Shown piece by piece: positions 38,230 through 47,197 of a stretch of DNA of 64,000 nucleotides; within the stretch, counting starts at the first letter, position 1; each line of letters opens with the position of its first letter. The stretch comes from Desmospora profundinema (GTDB taxonomy: Bacteria; Bacillota; Bacilli; Thermoactinomycetales; DSM-45169). Location of the stretch: positions 1-64,000 of the forward strand of contig NZ_JAVDQG010000005.1 of the NCBI RefSeq assembly GCF_031454155.1, written 5' to 3'. Position numbers and translations under genes: made by a program. The notes beneath the pieces were generated by a model. It made no database searches and was not told where the DNA came from. It worked only from the letters and a program-made list of their open reading frames with translations.

Positions 38230-39295
38230 GGGAAGCCCTCCTCGGCTCCCGGATCGCCTGTGCCACTGCGTCAAAGTCGTTAGGAAGGCGGAGCGGCTTC
38301 ACCGGAACGGCTTCCATCGCAGTGGACGGATCCTTCAACCCATTCCCCGTGAGAACGGCCACCACTTTTGCACCAGTGGAAATCTTCCCTTCCCGGCGTG
38401 CTTTCTTCACACCGGCCAGGGAGGCGGCAGATGCCGGTTCCGCAAACAGCCCTTCCAGTCGCGTCAGTTCCCGGTACGCCTCTAGGATTTCCGCATCGGT
38501 GACGGAGTCAATCGCTCCGCCCGATTCATCCGCCGCCCGTACCGCCGATTCCCAACTGGCCGGATTGCCGATGCGGATGGCCGTCGCCACGGTCTCCGGT
38601 TGGGCGATAGGTTCCCCGCGGACAATGGCGGCTGCTCCTTCCGCTTCAAATCCGCGCATGAGCGGGAGTGAATCGATCCGACCCCGATCCCGATATTCCT
38701 GGAATCCTTTCCAATAAGCAGTAATATTGCCGGCATTCCCTACCGGAATCGCCAACACATCCGGTGCCGCACCCAACTGTTCGCACACCTCGAAGGCCCC
38801 CGTTTTCTGTCCTTCGATTCGATAGGGATTAACGGAATTAACCAATGTCACATCTTGTTCATCCGCGATCCGCCGCACAATCTTCAACCCTTCATCGAAA
38901 TTCCCCTGGATGGCCAGCACTTCTGCTCCATACACCACCGCTTGCGAGAGTTTGCCCAGTGCGATGTGGCCATCCGGCACCACCACCACGGCCCGCATCC
39001 CCATACGGGCGGCATATGCGGCTGCGGAAGCAGAGGTATTGCCGGTGGATGCACAGATGACGGCACGACTACCCGCTTCCGCCGCCTTGGCTACAGCCAC
39101 CACCATCCCCCGGTCCTTGAAGGATCCCGTCGGGTTGAAACCCTCCACTTTGGCAAAGAGTTCCACCCCCCACGCTTCCGACAATCGTTCCAGGTGAACC
39201 AAGGGGGTATTGCCCTCGTACAGGGTGAGGGCAGGGGTATCCCGTGTCACAGGAAGGTACTCGCGATACTGTTTCAAGATGCCCATCCGATTCAT
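38216..39295 (-). CDS. thrC: Threonine synthase
   Basis: PLP enzyme (fold type II) converting O-phosphohomoserine to threonine. The 359-residue protein is of the short class, with the PLP Lys in [13 protein letters not shown] and the phosphate loop [14 protein letters not shown]. The ATG at 39295 overlaps the hom stop and follows GGGGGAG. Confidence 0.94.
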   Translation of the reverse strand: MNRMGILKQYREYLPVTRDTPALTLYEGNTPLVHLERLSEAWGVELFAKVEGFNPTGSFKDRGMVVAVAKAAEAGSRAVICASTGNTSASAAAYAARMGMRAVVVVPDGHIALGKLSQAVVYGAEVLAIQGNFDEGLKIVRRIADEQDVTLVNSVNPYRIEGQKTGAFEVCEQLGAAPDVLAIPVGNAGNITAYWKGFQEYRDRGRIDSLPLMRGFEAEGAAAIVRGEPIAQPETVATAIRIGNPASWESAVRAADESGGAIDSVTDAEILEAYRELTRLEGLFAEPASAASLAGVKKARREGKISTGAKVVAVLTGNGLKDPSTAMEAVPVKPLRLPNDFDAVAQAIREPRRASHAPL

Positions 39296-40596
39296 CAATG
39301 TTCTCCCCCTTCCACACGGTAGTGACTTTGAATGCGAACCACGGTCGGCAAGGCTTCCAGCCCTTCGATAATGTGAAGTAACTGCTCGCCGTTAGCCTGG
39401 TGGGTAACCAGAATAATCTCCGCCTCTTGCTCCCGTGTCCGGGGCACCTGCAACACTTTTTCCAAGCTGACTCCTTTATCGGCAAACAGCTGGGTAATAC
39501 CGGCCAATACTCCAGCCTCATCCGCCACATGGAGGCAGAAATAATGTTTGGACCAGATATCCGCAGGGGCTTTGGGCTTGTGTTCCCGGTAAGGGGCCAC
39601 CACCGAACGTCCATTAACCCCCAGTTTCTGATTTTTCACCACGGTCACCAGATCGGAAACAACCGCCGTCGCCGTCGGTAACTCTCCCGCACCCGGACCA
39701 TAAAACATCGTCTCTCCGACCGCTTCCCCATGGACGTAAACCGCATTGTACACCCCGTCCACCGACGACAGCGGATGTTCGTCGGGAAGCAATGCCGGCT
39801 GGACACTCACTTCCACTTTTCCCTCATCCTGTCTGGCGATCCCCACCAGTTTCAGCGTGTATCCCAATTGACCGGCAAACCGGACATCCTCCAGCGTTAC
39901 ATCCCCGATCCCCCGCACTTTCACCTCATCCAGGGGCCATTCAGTATGAAAGCCCAGGGTGGCCAGAATCGCCATCTTACGGGCGGCATCCCAACCGTCC
40001 ACATCAGCGGTGGGATCCGCTTCGGCGTACCCCAGCCGTTGTGCTTCCGCCAAGGCATCTTCAAATGCCATTCCATTTTTCTTCATTTCACTCAGGATAA
40101 AGTTGGTGGTCCCGTTTACAATCCCCACCATGCGTGTGATGCGGTCTGAAGAAAATCCTTCCACCAACGCCCGCAGGATGGGGATTCCGCCGGCCACACT
40201 GGCTTCATAAAACACATCGCAATGGTTTTTAGCCGCTACCGACAGCAGTTCTGCCCCGTGAAGCGCCATCAGGTCCTTGTTGGCGGTAACCACATGTTTT
40301 CCGGTTTCCAATGCTTGACGGATGTACCCGCGGGTCGGTTCGATTCCTCCCATCACCTCCACCACGATATCGATCCCGTCATGATGGAGCAACTCTTCCG
40401 GCTTGTCGGTCAAAACCCCCTCCGGCAGACGGACAGCCCGCTCCTTTTGTTTGTCCCGCACCAGCGCCTTTTCGATGGTGATGGTACACCCCGTCTGATT
40501 CCACAGGTCCTCTTGGTGACGTTCCACCAATCGCACCACCCCCGAACCGACGGTGCCCAAACCCATCAGGCCCACTTTGATCTCTTGTACCGCCAT
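39295..40596 (-). CDS. hom: Homoserine dehydrogenase
   Basis: NAD(P)-dependent reductase making homoserine from aspartate semialdehyde. The 433-residue protein has the nucleotide-binding [11 protein letters not shown] at residues 9-19, the catalytic region with [12 protein letters not shown] and [12 protein letters not shown], and a C-terminal ACT domain (about 350-433) for threonine feedback. The ATG at 40596 has GGGAG upstream. Confidence 0.95.
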   Translation of the reverse strand: MAVQEIKVGLMGLGTVGSGVVRLVERHQEDLWNQTGCTITIEKALVRDKQKERAVRLPEGVLTDKPEELLHHDGIDIVVEVMGGIEPTRGYIRQALETGKHVVTANKDLMALHGAELLSVAAKNHCDVFYEASVAGGIPILRALVEGFSSDRITRMVGIVNGTTNFILSEMKKNGMAFEDALAEAQRLGYAEADPTADVDGWDAARKMAILATLGFHTEWPLDEVKVRGIGDVTLEDVRFAGQLGYTLKLVGIARQDEGKVEVSVQPALLPDEHPLSSVDGVYNAVYVHGEAVGETMFYGPGAGELPTATAVVSDLVTVVKNQKLGVNGRSVVAPYREHKPKAPADIWSKHYFCLHVADEAGVLAGITQLFADKGVSLEKVLQVPRTREQEAEIILVTHQANGEQLLHIIEGLEALPTVVRIQSHYRVEGGEH

Positions 40597-40633
40597 GATT
40601 TCCCTCACTCCCTGAATGATCCGTATCTCTTTG

Positions 40634-41083
40634 TCACTCACCTCTGGAGACCAACTGGGCTTGTTTCACCCCATCCAGCGACTTTAATCCTTCCAGCATC
40701 GTGGTCACATCGGTAATCATCTGGGCAGTGTCCAACGACATAGTAACGCCGGCCACTCCCTGAAGGGGAATCGTCTGGTTGATGGTGAGCACGTTCCCCC
40801 GTTGCGTTGCCAAGTATGACAAAATGCTGGACAACACTCCCGCCCGATGTTCCAGTGTGAGGGAGATGGTAATAATCTTCTCTTTCATCAATGCGTTAAA
40901 GGGATAAACCCCATCCTTGTATTTATAAAACGAACTGCGGCTCATCCCGACCTGTTCCACCGCCTCCTGCACCGTCTGCACTTCCCCCGAGGCGAGAAGG
41001 GACTTCGCCTCCACCGTCTTCTGAATCGCTTCCGGCAACATATCCGACCGAATCAAAAAGTACGTCTCGTCCCTCTCCTTCAT
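40634..41083 (-). CDS. thrR: ACT-domain transcription regulator ThrR/PheB-like
   Basis: A 149-residue protein with an N-terminal helix-turn-helix (about 35-58, TVQEAVEQVGMSRSSFYKYKDGV) and a C-terminal ACT domain (about 72-145, ISLTLEHRAGVLSSILSYLA). It matches YszB/PheB of B. subtilis, renamed ThrR as a DNA-binding regulator of threonine genes. It is the first gene before hom-thrC-thrB and has a palindrome at its own promoter, so autoregulation of the whole operon with an amino acid as ligand is likely (inference). Confidence 0.87.
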   Translation of the reverse strand: MKERDETYFLIRSDMLPEAIQKTVEAKSLLASGEVQTVQEAVEQVGMSRSSFYKYKDGVYPFNALMKEKIITISLTLEHRAGVLSSILSYLATQRGNVLTINQTIPLQGVAGVTMSLDTAQMITDVTTMLEGLKSLDGVKQAQLVSRGE

Positions 41084-41129
41084 GGATCAAAATCCCCCTT
41101 ATCCGCATCGTCTCCTCTTGATGAACAGA

Positions 41130-41148
41130 TGTCTGTATATAACGGACA
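41130..41148. promoter_or_regulatory. Palindromic operator candidate at the thrR promoter
   Basis: TGTCTGT-ATATA-ACGGACA, 7-base arms with one mismatch, lies just downstream of the -10 box, where a bound repressor would block transcription initiation. ThrR is the obvious candidate binder. Confidence 0.55.
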
Positions 41149-41176
41149 TTATAGAAGGGAATTCGGATGAATGCAA
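41148..41176 (-). promoter_or_regulatory. Sigma-A promoter of the thrR-hom-thrC-thrB-pheA operon
   Basis: TTGCAT, 17 bases, TATAAT on the minus strand, 65 bases before thrR. The leader is too short for an attenuator. Confidence 0.75.
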
Positions 41177-41280
41177 GCTTTTTTTTTTCGCATACGCTTT
41201 CATTTTTCAGGTGACACAGTCCCTATGTTAAGATGAACAAGAAAATCGACCCGATCTTAAATCAAAGGAGTGCAACGCTT

Positions 41281-41748
41281 GTGACATCCGTCTTGTTCGT
41301 CTGTTTGGGCAACATCTGCCGCTCCCCGATGGCGGAAGCCGTGATGCGTCACCAATTGGAACAGGAAGGACTGGCCGACCAGGTCCAGGTGGACTCCGCC
41401 GGTACGGGTAACTGGCACGTCGGCCATCCCCCCCATCGCGGTACCCGGGATATCCTGAAACGGGAAGGAATCTCCGACGAAGGGATTCAAGCCCGTCAAA
41501 TCAAAGGGGAGGACCTGTCCGCCTTTGATTTTGTCATCGTTATGGATAACAGCAATTTCGACGATGTCAGCCGGCTGGCGAAGGGAAAAGCGGACAACAT
41601 CCACCGTTTCGTCGACTTCATCCCCGATACCCCTTACCGGGAAGTACCGGACCCTTATTTCACCGGAAACTTTGACGAAACCTATTCCCTGGTGGAGGCG
41701 GGATGCCGTGGCATCGTACAGGCAATCAAGGAGAGGGAAACCGGCTGA
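41281..41748 (+). CDS. Low-molecular-weight protein-tyrosine phosphatase
   Basis: A 155-residue cytoplasmic phosphatase. The P-loop CLGNICRS (Cys 8, Arg 14) directly follows the first strand, and the catalytic Asp is in VPDPYFTG. In Bacillales such enzymes (YwlE, YfkJ) act on phosphoarginine or phosphotyrosine; with Ile at the position before the second Cys (CLGNICRS) rather than Thr of YwlE, tyrosine specificity seems more likely, but this is inference. GTG 41281 follows AAAGGAG. Divergent from thrR and coupled to the next gene (TGATG). Confidence 0.9.
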   Translation: MTSVLFVCLGNICRSPMAEAVMRHQLEQEGLADQVQVDSAGTGNWHVGHPPHRGTRDILKREGISDEGIQARQIKGEDLSAFDFVIVMDNSNFDDVSRLAKGKADNIHRFVDFIPDTPYREVPDPYFTGNFDETYSLVEAGCRGIVQAIKERETG

Positions 41749-42635
41749 TGCCCACCCGCGAAACCATTGAAACCATCCTGCGAAAGAGACTGGGACCCAA
41801 CCTCTCCGTAAAGGGAATCACCCCCGTCTCCGGCGGTGACATGAACGATGCCTTCCGGGTGGAAACCACCAAAAGCGTCTGGTTTCTCAAAATGCATGCC
41901 CATGCCCCCTACGGCTTCTTCGACGCGGAATGGGACGGGCTGGAGGCGCTGCGTACTGCGGCCTCCTTGCTCCGTATTCCGCATGTGCAAAAAGCGGAGG
42001 AAAGGGATGGAGAATGGCCGGCCTGGCTCCTGATGGAATGGATCCACCCCGGCGAACCGGGCCCCCGCACAGCGGAAGTCTTAGGGCAGGGCTTGGCGGA
42101 GCTGCATCGCTTTACCGCTTCCGCATTTGGTTGGCAGGCGGATAATTTCATCGGGATCTTGCTCCAACCCAATACCCGCACGGATCACTGGCCCTCCTTT
42201 TGGCGGGATCAACGGCTTCTTCCCCAATTTCGTTTGGCAGAAAAGCGCAACCGCCTCCCCTCAGAGCGCTATCGCCGACTGGAACGTCTGATGGACCGTC
42301 TCGATCATTGGCTGGATACCTCCGATGCCGTACCTTCTCTCCTGCATGGGGATTTGTGGGGAGGCAACTGGCTGGTCGACACTGACGGGCGTCCCTGCCT
42401 GATCGACCCCGCCGCTTACCACGGCCACCGCGAAGTGGACCTGGCGATGACGGAGTTGTTCGGGGGTTTTCCGAAAACATTTCATCATGCTTACCGAGAA
42501 GCGTATCCGGTCGATCCCGGTTACGAGGAACGGCGCCCATTGTACCAACTGTATTACCTGTTGGTTCATCTGAATTTGTTCGGAGAAGGGTATGGTGAGT
42601 CGGTGGATCGGATTTTGCGGCGTTATGCGGGATAA
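41748..42635 (+). CDS. Fructosamine kinase family protein
   Basis: A 295-residue protein of the FN3K/APH fold. It has SGGDMNDAFRVET in the N-lobe, LLMEWI at the hinge, the catalytic loop LLHGDLWGGNW and the metal site CLIDPAAYHGHREVDLAM. The family phosphorylates ketoamines on glycated proteins so that the sugar is released. The Lys of the ATP site is in VWFLKMHAH. It overlaps the phosphatase stop codon (AAGGAGAGGG upstream) and the pair is a common bacterial arrangement, suggesting phosphate removal after the kinase step. Confidence 0.9.
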   Translation: MPTRETIETILRKRLGPNLSVKGITPVSGGDMNDAFRVETTKSVWFLKMHAHAPYGFFDAEWDGLEALRTAASLLRIPHVQKAEERDGEWPAWLLMEWIHPGEPGPRTAEVLGQGLAELHRFTASAFGWQADNFIGILLQPNTRTDHWPSFWRDQRLLPQFRLAEKRNRLPSERYRRLERLMDRLDHWLDTSDAVPSLLHGDLWGGNWLVDTDGRPCLIDPAAYHGHREVDLAMTELFGGFPKTFHHAYREAYPVDPGYEERRPLYQLYYLLVHLNLFGEGYGESVDRILRRYAG

Positions 42636-42637
42636 GG

Positions 42638-42666
42638 AAAACCAGCCTCCGGCGAGGCTGGCTTTT
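42638..42666 (+). terminator. Terminator after the fructosamine kinase gene
   Basis: AAAACCAGCCTC / GAGGCTGGCTTTT with a short loop. Confidence 0.8.
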
Positions 42667-42926
42667 CTGTTCCCTATAAAGCTAATTGGGGCATTTGGAT
42701 CATCCGTGAACTGCTCTCGACTAAAGTGGTAGAGCTTCTCGGTTCATCGAGACTTAGGCGAGTACTCTCCTCGAGCTTCACTTCCCGTAGTTCCTACGGT
42801 ACATGTTGAAAATGTTTTTGTGGGTCTATCCACATGACAAGAATCGTTTTACGTGGTGACTGTTCCTTCCTCACCACAACCCCAACCGATTCGGTTTTCG
42901 CTTTACTCCGACACAGCATCTTCATA
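42667..42926. other. Structured intergenic region, possible IS200/IS605-type remnant
   Basis: About 260 bases without an ORF but with several hairpins: CTCT..ACTA/TGGT..AGAG near 42715-42737, CTCGGTTCATCGAG near 42739, CCGTAG/CTACGG near 42786-42801 and GTGG/CCAC near 42820-42834. The string GGTAGAGCTTCTCGG recalls the non-coding RNA and ends beside TnpB genes, but no transposase is present. Interpretation is tentative. Confidence 0.3.
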
Positions 42927-42951
42927 TAAAAAAGCACCCCTAAGGGGTGCA
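42927..42951 (-). terminator. Terminator of the capsule operon
   Basis: GCACCCCTAAGGGGTGC hairpin followed by a T-run on the minus strand, 28 bases after the golvesin-domain gene. Confidence 0.75.
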
Positions 42952-42978
42952 TAACAGCCAAATAGAACATCGAGGGTT

Positions 42979-43695
42979 TCAGGGTTGTTGCAGTACTTCG
43001 GTTTGGGAGCCTGGTTGAGCAGCACCCGGTTGCTCCCCTCCCGGCTGTTCCTGGCCGGGTTGTCCGTGAGCCGGTTGTTGCTGCGGGGATTGTTGGACCG
43101 GTTCAAAACCTTGATTAGGATTGCGATTGTCCAAAATCAGTCTGTTGGAAGCATTCCCTTCTTCCGAAATTCGAATCGCATCGGCGATTACCACCCCGTC
43201 CGCATGATTGGATAGGGTAACCGTCACCTTTTCTCCCTGCTGGAAGTCGAAGGTCCCAATCGGAATCCAACGTCCTCCACCTGTCCGCTGATCCACGAAC
43301 TCCGTCACTTGCCCGCCTGAATAACGAACGGTGTAGGGGGCATTGAAAGCACGGTCAAAAGCCGCAGCGTAATTGACTCGAATATTGTACGTCCCCTCTT
43401 GTTTCACTTGGAACGACCACGTGAACACGGCTGATCCATCGCCTGGTTGATGAGCGTGATAATCAGGACCAAAATAACCGTTTGCGTTGGTGGAAACCAC
43501 CCAATTCCCCCACAACGTCTCCTGCATCCTCATCAATCCCGGTCCATCTGTTTCACGCATCCAGCGTTCCCGGAACTCCTCAATTACACGCATTTCGTTC
43601 GCTTCCAATGTTTCCAGATGACGGAACCCAATCATCACCGACATAATGGTCACCAAAAACATAACCGGAATCACCAACCGGATTAACCGCTTCAC
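42979..43695 (-). CDS. Secreted golvesin-like domain protein with Gln/Pro-rich tail
   Basis: A 238-residue protein with an N-terminal signal or anchor helix (residues 5-24). Residues of about 62-178 (WVVSTNANGYFGPDYHAHQPGDG...GVVIADAIRI) match the golvesin C-terminal-like / Xly carbohydrate-binding-like beta-sandwich, including the GTFDFQQG and NHADGVVIADAIR motifs. The last 45 residues are rich in Gln, Pro and Gly. GTG 43695 follows GAGAGGG. It is the last gene of the poly-gamma-glutamate operon, 47 bases after ggt. The domain often binds polymers or sits in lyases and esterases, so a role in holding or processing the capsule is a reasonable guess. Confidence 0.75.
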   Translation of the reverse strand: MKRLIRLVIPVMFLVTIMSVMIGFRHLETLEANEMRVIEEFRERWMRETDGPGLMRMQETLWGNWVVSTNANGYFGPDYHAHQPGDGSAVFTWSFQVKQEGTYNIRVNYAAAFDRAFNAPYTVRYSGGQVTEFVDQRTGGGRWIPIGTFDFQQGEKVTVTLSNHADGVVIADAIRISEEGNASNRLILDNRNPNQGFEPVQQSPQQQPAHGQPGQEQPGGEQPGAAQPGSQTEVLQQP

Positions 43696-43742
43696 CGTTC
43701 GACACCCTCTCTGTTTGGCTGCTGTATATCAACCGCTTCTTG

Positions 43743-45383
43743 CTATCGTTCCACCCTCCACGTGCCATCGCGCCGCGGGTCTGCACTTCCCTCGATCTCG
43801 CCGGTATCCAGATTCAGCCGAAGCGTCTGAATCCCTCCAAAGTAAAGAGAAGATGTGGTGGCTGTTTGAGGATAGCCCCTGTGCTCCAGTTCTAACCGTA
43901 CCTCTTCCGGAAAGGCTCGTTCCATCGCCACTGTATCGTCCTCAACCTCCACGTAGGAACGCGGGCTTTCCATAGCCTCCGCAAGGGGCTTTTCGTACTT
44001 CAAGTGTCGAATCAGCACTTGAGCAACCATCGCCGGGATCCGTCGTCCTCCTGCGCTTCCGATCCCAATCACGGCTTCCCCGTCCTTTACCAAAATGGTC
44101 GGGGATGTATAGCTGTACGGCCGCTTGCCAGGCTCCGGTCGATTGGGAAGCTCCGGATTTAAGCTGAAGTTTTTCAGTTGGTTGTTCATGAAAAACCCTT
44201 TGACATAAACCCCGGAACCGAAATAACCACTTACCGTGTTGGTACCGGATACCATCATTCCGTCCCGGTCGATCACCACAAAGTGGGTGGTGTTGTCATG
44301 GTCCTCAATGTCTGCTTCACTGTCCAGCTTTTCCCGATAATCCTCCGACAGTTTATCCATCTTAATATCCGATGCTAATTTTTGTGTATATTCCTTCGAT
44401 ATCATTTTCTGCTCCGGCACGTCTACGAAGGCGGGATCCCCGATTTTACGCAACCGGTCCCGGTAACTGCGCTTATAAATCTCTCCGGTCAAGTGAACGA
44501 AATCCGCCATCTTTTCCTTGGTGGCTTCCACTTGCAGCGCTTCCGCCATTTGCAGGGTCTGGATCATCATGATCCCGCCTGATGGGGCCGGTGGACCGTA
44601 TACATCGTAGCCGGCAAATTCACCTTTAACCGGCTCTTTTTTTATCACTTCATAGCGCCTTAAATCATCCAAGGTGATTTGCGGCACCTTACTTACAATT
44701 TCCTGCGCAAGGGTTCCCTCATAAAATGCGGAAGAGCCTTCCATTTGAATCCGTTCTAAGGTTTGGGCCAACTCATCCTGTACCAAGATGTCGCCTCTTT
44801 TTAAGCCCTGACCCTCCGGATACATGTGTTCGACTTCAGTCATGGGCATGCGAAAGGCTGCCCTCTCGATCCGCGACTCATCGATGGAGGTCAGTTCCAC
44901 CCCTTCAGTAGCCAGTTCAATAGATGGTTCGATTAGTTCTCTCATGTCCATGCTGCCGAAATCCTGATGAATGGCTTCCATGCCTTTGACAAAGCCGGGA
45001 ACCCCAATTCCCAGGGGAGACATCATACCGCTGTAAGAAGCGATTTCCCGGTAATCGTAAACTACCGGCTCCTGGTTTTGCGGGCGTACTAACAAGGTGC
45101 CACCGCCACCAATCCCCGAACCATGGGGTTCCACCACTCCCAGCGCGTAGGAAATGGCGACCGCAGCATCAACGGCGTTTCCTCCCTGGGAAAGCACCCG
45201 CATCCCCACCTCTGTAGCCATGGGGTGTGCAGTCGCGACGCTGTAGTTCCGTTCAGGTCCGGAAATACTTAAGCTGTCGGAATTTGTGTCAGGCGATTTT
45301 CCAAATGCCTCATACAGATAGACGCCCGACATGCCCACGATGACGATGATCGACAGGAGAATATTTAATGTCCTCGTTGTCAT
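43743..45383 (-). CDS. ggt: Gamma-glutamyltransferase / CapD-type poly-gamma-glutamate transpeptidase
   Basis: An N-terminal-nucleophile hydrolase that is self-cleaved to expose a catalytic Thr. The 546-residue protein has a membrane helix (residues 7-25), the GSGIGGGGTLLVRP motif, the processing site DHDNTTHFVVIDRDG (nucleophile Thr in NTTHF) and GSAGGRRIPAMVAQV. Position directly after pgsA, overlapping by 4 bases, matches capD of B. anthracis, which trims and anchors the capsule to the wall; B. subtilis ggt lies elsewhere and releases or degrades the polymer. CapD-like anchoring is favoured by context only. Confidence 0.87.
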   Translation of the reverse strand: MTTRTLNILLSIIVIVGMSGVYLYEAFGKSPDTNSDSLSISGPERNYSVATAHPMATEVGMRVLSQGGNAVDAAVAISYALGVVEPHGSGIGGGGTLLVRPQNQEPVVYDYREIASYSGMMSPLGIGVPGFVKGMEAIHQDFGSMDMRELIEPSIELATEGVELTSIDESRIERAAFRMPMTEVEHMYPEGQGLKRGDILVQDELAQTLERIQMEGSSAFYEGTLAQEIVSKVPQITLDDLRRYEVIKKEPVKGEFAGYDVYGPPAPSGGIMMIQTLQMAEALQVEATKEKMADFVHLTGEIYKRSYRDRLRKIGDPAFVDVPEQKMISKEYTQKLASDIKMDKLSEDYREKLDSEADIEDHDNTTHFVVIDRDGMMVSGTNTVSGYFGSGVYVKGFFMNNQLKNFSLNPELPNRPEPGKRPYSYTSPTILVKDGEAVIGIGSAGGRRIPAMVAQVLIRHLKYEKPLAEAMESPRSYVEVEDDTVAMERAFPEEVRLELEHRGYPQTATTSSLYFGGIQTLRLNLDTGEIEGSADPRRDGTWRVER

Positions 45384-46705
45384 GGCTCCATCCCCGTTTC
45401 TCCGGTCGATTGCTGATCTTGGGGTTGATCAAGCCCAGGCTGCTGTTCCAAGGGGGATTCCTGCTGGGTCCCGGTTTCATCGGATTCAAGTTGATCCGCT
45501 TCCTCCGCTCCACCGCTTTCCCCATTCTTCAGCACTTTGGAGTGGTCCCATTCATGGTAGATGTAATCTTTCTCTCGGGTCCACTTCTTTTTCCATCCTT
45601 CATTATATATGATTTCATCCGCCAACTGCAGATAGATCTTTTCCCTGCGATAACCGTTAAGCACTCCTGTCAGCGGTCGCGGCTGCCCCTCTCGAATCAA
45701 CATTGGATGGACTTCCAGCCGTGCCTTTCCATCCGATCCAAGTTTGTATTGAACCAACGCTGTCTCCCGTGTTCGGGACCAGCCTTGGTCAAAGATGAAA
45801 TTTCCAAGGCTGTATAAAATTACGGAGTCCTTATAAAGCTCGATGGGTTCCAATACATGAGGATGGTGGCCGATAATGATGTCGGCACCGGCATCCACCA
45901 TCGCCCTGCCTAAGTCCCGTTGGCGAGGATGAACATTGTTGTCGTATTCGACACCCCAATGAACGTGCACAACCACCAAATCTGCATTTTTCCTCGCTTT
46001 TTCAATCAAAGGCAGGATGGTTTGGGGACGGGCAGGCACCACACCTGGAAAATCTCGCTTCACCGTCGTTCCCGCTTCCCATACATCCGTCACGCCCAAG
46101 GTGGCCACTTTTATCCCATTTACATTCTGGTACAGGACCCGGCGAGAATCGTACCGATCACTCCCTGCGCCCACTGTCGGCAAATCGAGATCTCGAAAGG
46201 TACTGATCGTATCCAACAACCCCGGCGCACCATAATTCATGGTGTAGTTATTGGCTAAATTAACCGAGCTAAAGCCTGCTTTTTTTATCCCCACCGCGGC
46301 CTCATCCCGGGCATGGAGGCGATTCTCCTTGTTTCCTTCTTTGGGGTAATCTTCCGGATTTCCTTTTAAAATAGGGCTCGCAACGTTCCCCGTCACCAGA
46401 TCCGATTCATTAAAGTAAGGTTGAACCCGGTTAAAGAGGTGGTCGTACCCATTCCGTTCCCCCGCCTTCCCCACATATCGACCAAACATCATATCCCCCA
46501 CCATGGTCATCGTGAGAAGATCTTCCGATTCCTTTGTGGCCGGATCGGCTTCCACCGTATTTCCTGCGAAAGTATCCGCCAGGGAAAACACGGCCAGCAG
46601 GATAACCGAGACGATGAGGGCGATGGTGGTATGCAGAGGCGCTTTCACTTTATGCTTTTTCGTCCAGCGCAACATGCGCTGTTTGCGATTCAACTTTTTA
46701 CTCAT
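45380..46705 (-). CDS. pgsA: Poly-gamma-glutamate synthesis protein PgsA/CapA
   Basis: Membrane-anchored protein with a metallophosphatase-like fold, part of the synthase-exporter complex. The 441 residues have an N-terminal helix (about 24-44) and the CapA motifs MTMVGDMMFGR, LANNYTMNYG, VVHVHWGVEYD and IIGHHPHVLEP, then a charged Glu/Gln-rich tail with PLEQQPG. It lies 15 bases after pgsC and overlaps ggt. Confidence 0.93.
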   Translation of the reverse strand: MSKKLNRKQRMLRWTKKHKVKAPLHTTIALIVSVILLAVFSLADTFAGNTVEADPATKESEDLLTMTMVGDMMFGRYVGKAGERNGYDHLFNRVQPYFNESDLVTGNVASPILKGNPEDYPKEGNKENRLHARDEAAVGIKKAGFSSVNLANNYTMNYGAPGLLDTISTFRDLDLPTVGAGSDRYDSRRVLYQNVNGIKVATLGVTDVWEAGTTVKRDFPGVVPARPQTILPLIEKARKNADLVVVHVHWGVEYDNNVHPRQRDLGRAMVDAGADIIIGHHPHVLEPIELYKDSVILYSLGNFIFDQGWSRTRETALVQYKLGSDGKARLEVHPMLIREGQPRPLTGVLNGYRREKIYLQLADEIIYNEGWKKKWTREKDYIYHEWDHSKVLKNGESGGAEEADQLESDETGTQQESPLEQQPGLDQPQDQQSTGETGMEP

Positions 46706-46720
46706 GAAAGCTACCCCCGC

Positions 46721-47170
46721 TTAAAACAGATAGTAGGCATACATCGTCAAGAAAGTCAGGCCGCTTAAGAGCAGGGTGCTTCCAACGGTGGGAATCAACC
46801 CTTGTTTCTGAATTGTGTTGGCAATCAGTCCGGGAACGATCACACCGATTCCACGAAACTCAAAGATTTCAAATGGGACTATCGGGTAGAAATAATCAAA
46901 AACGAGTTTAAGAACAATCCCCGTCGCCAACATGGCGGCAAACTTGCGCCGTCCATACAAGATGGTGAAGCGGCCGATCACTTGGGTGACGATGAGGTAG
47001 GTCAGGAAACTAATGGACAAAACAACCAAAATGAAAACCGGTTGGTCAAAGACCAGTCCCAGGTAGCCGGGTACCACCAGCCCCGCGGGAACCACCCCGG
47101 TTTTTTCCGCATAGAGAAGGCTGAATACAACACCAATGACCAGCGAAATATATAAATCCGAGCCAAACAC
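46721..47170 (-). CDS. pgsC: Poly-gamma-glutamate biosynthesis protein PgsC/CapC
   Basis: A 149-residue membrane protein with four or five helices, opening MFGSDLYISLVIGVVFSLLYAEKTGVVPAGLVVPGYLG, near identical in pattern to B. subtilis PgsC (also 149 residues). It forms the synthase core with PgsB. GGGAGGAAA precedes the ATG. Confidence 0.95.
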   Translation of the reverse strand: MFGSDLYISLVIGVVFSLLYAEKTGVVPAGLVVPGYLGLVFDQPVFILVVLSISFLTYLIVTQVIGRFTILYGRRKFAAMLATGIVLKLVFDYFYPIVPFEIFEFRGIGVIVPGLIANTIQKQGLIPTVGSTLLLSGLTFLTMYAYYLF

Positions 47171-47197
47171 AGAGAATTTCCTCCCAGCCTGGTTAGC

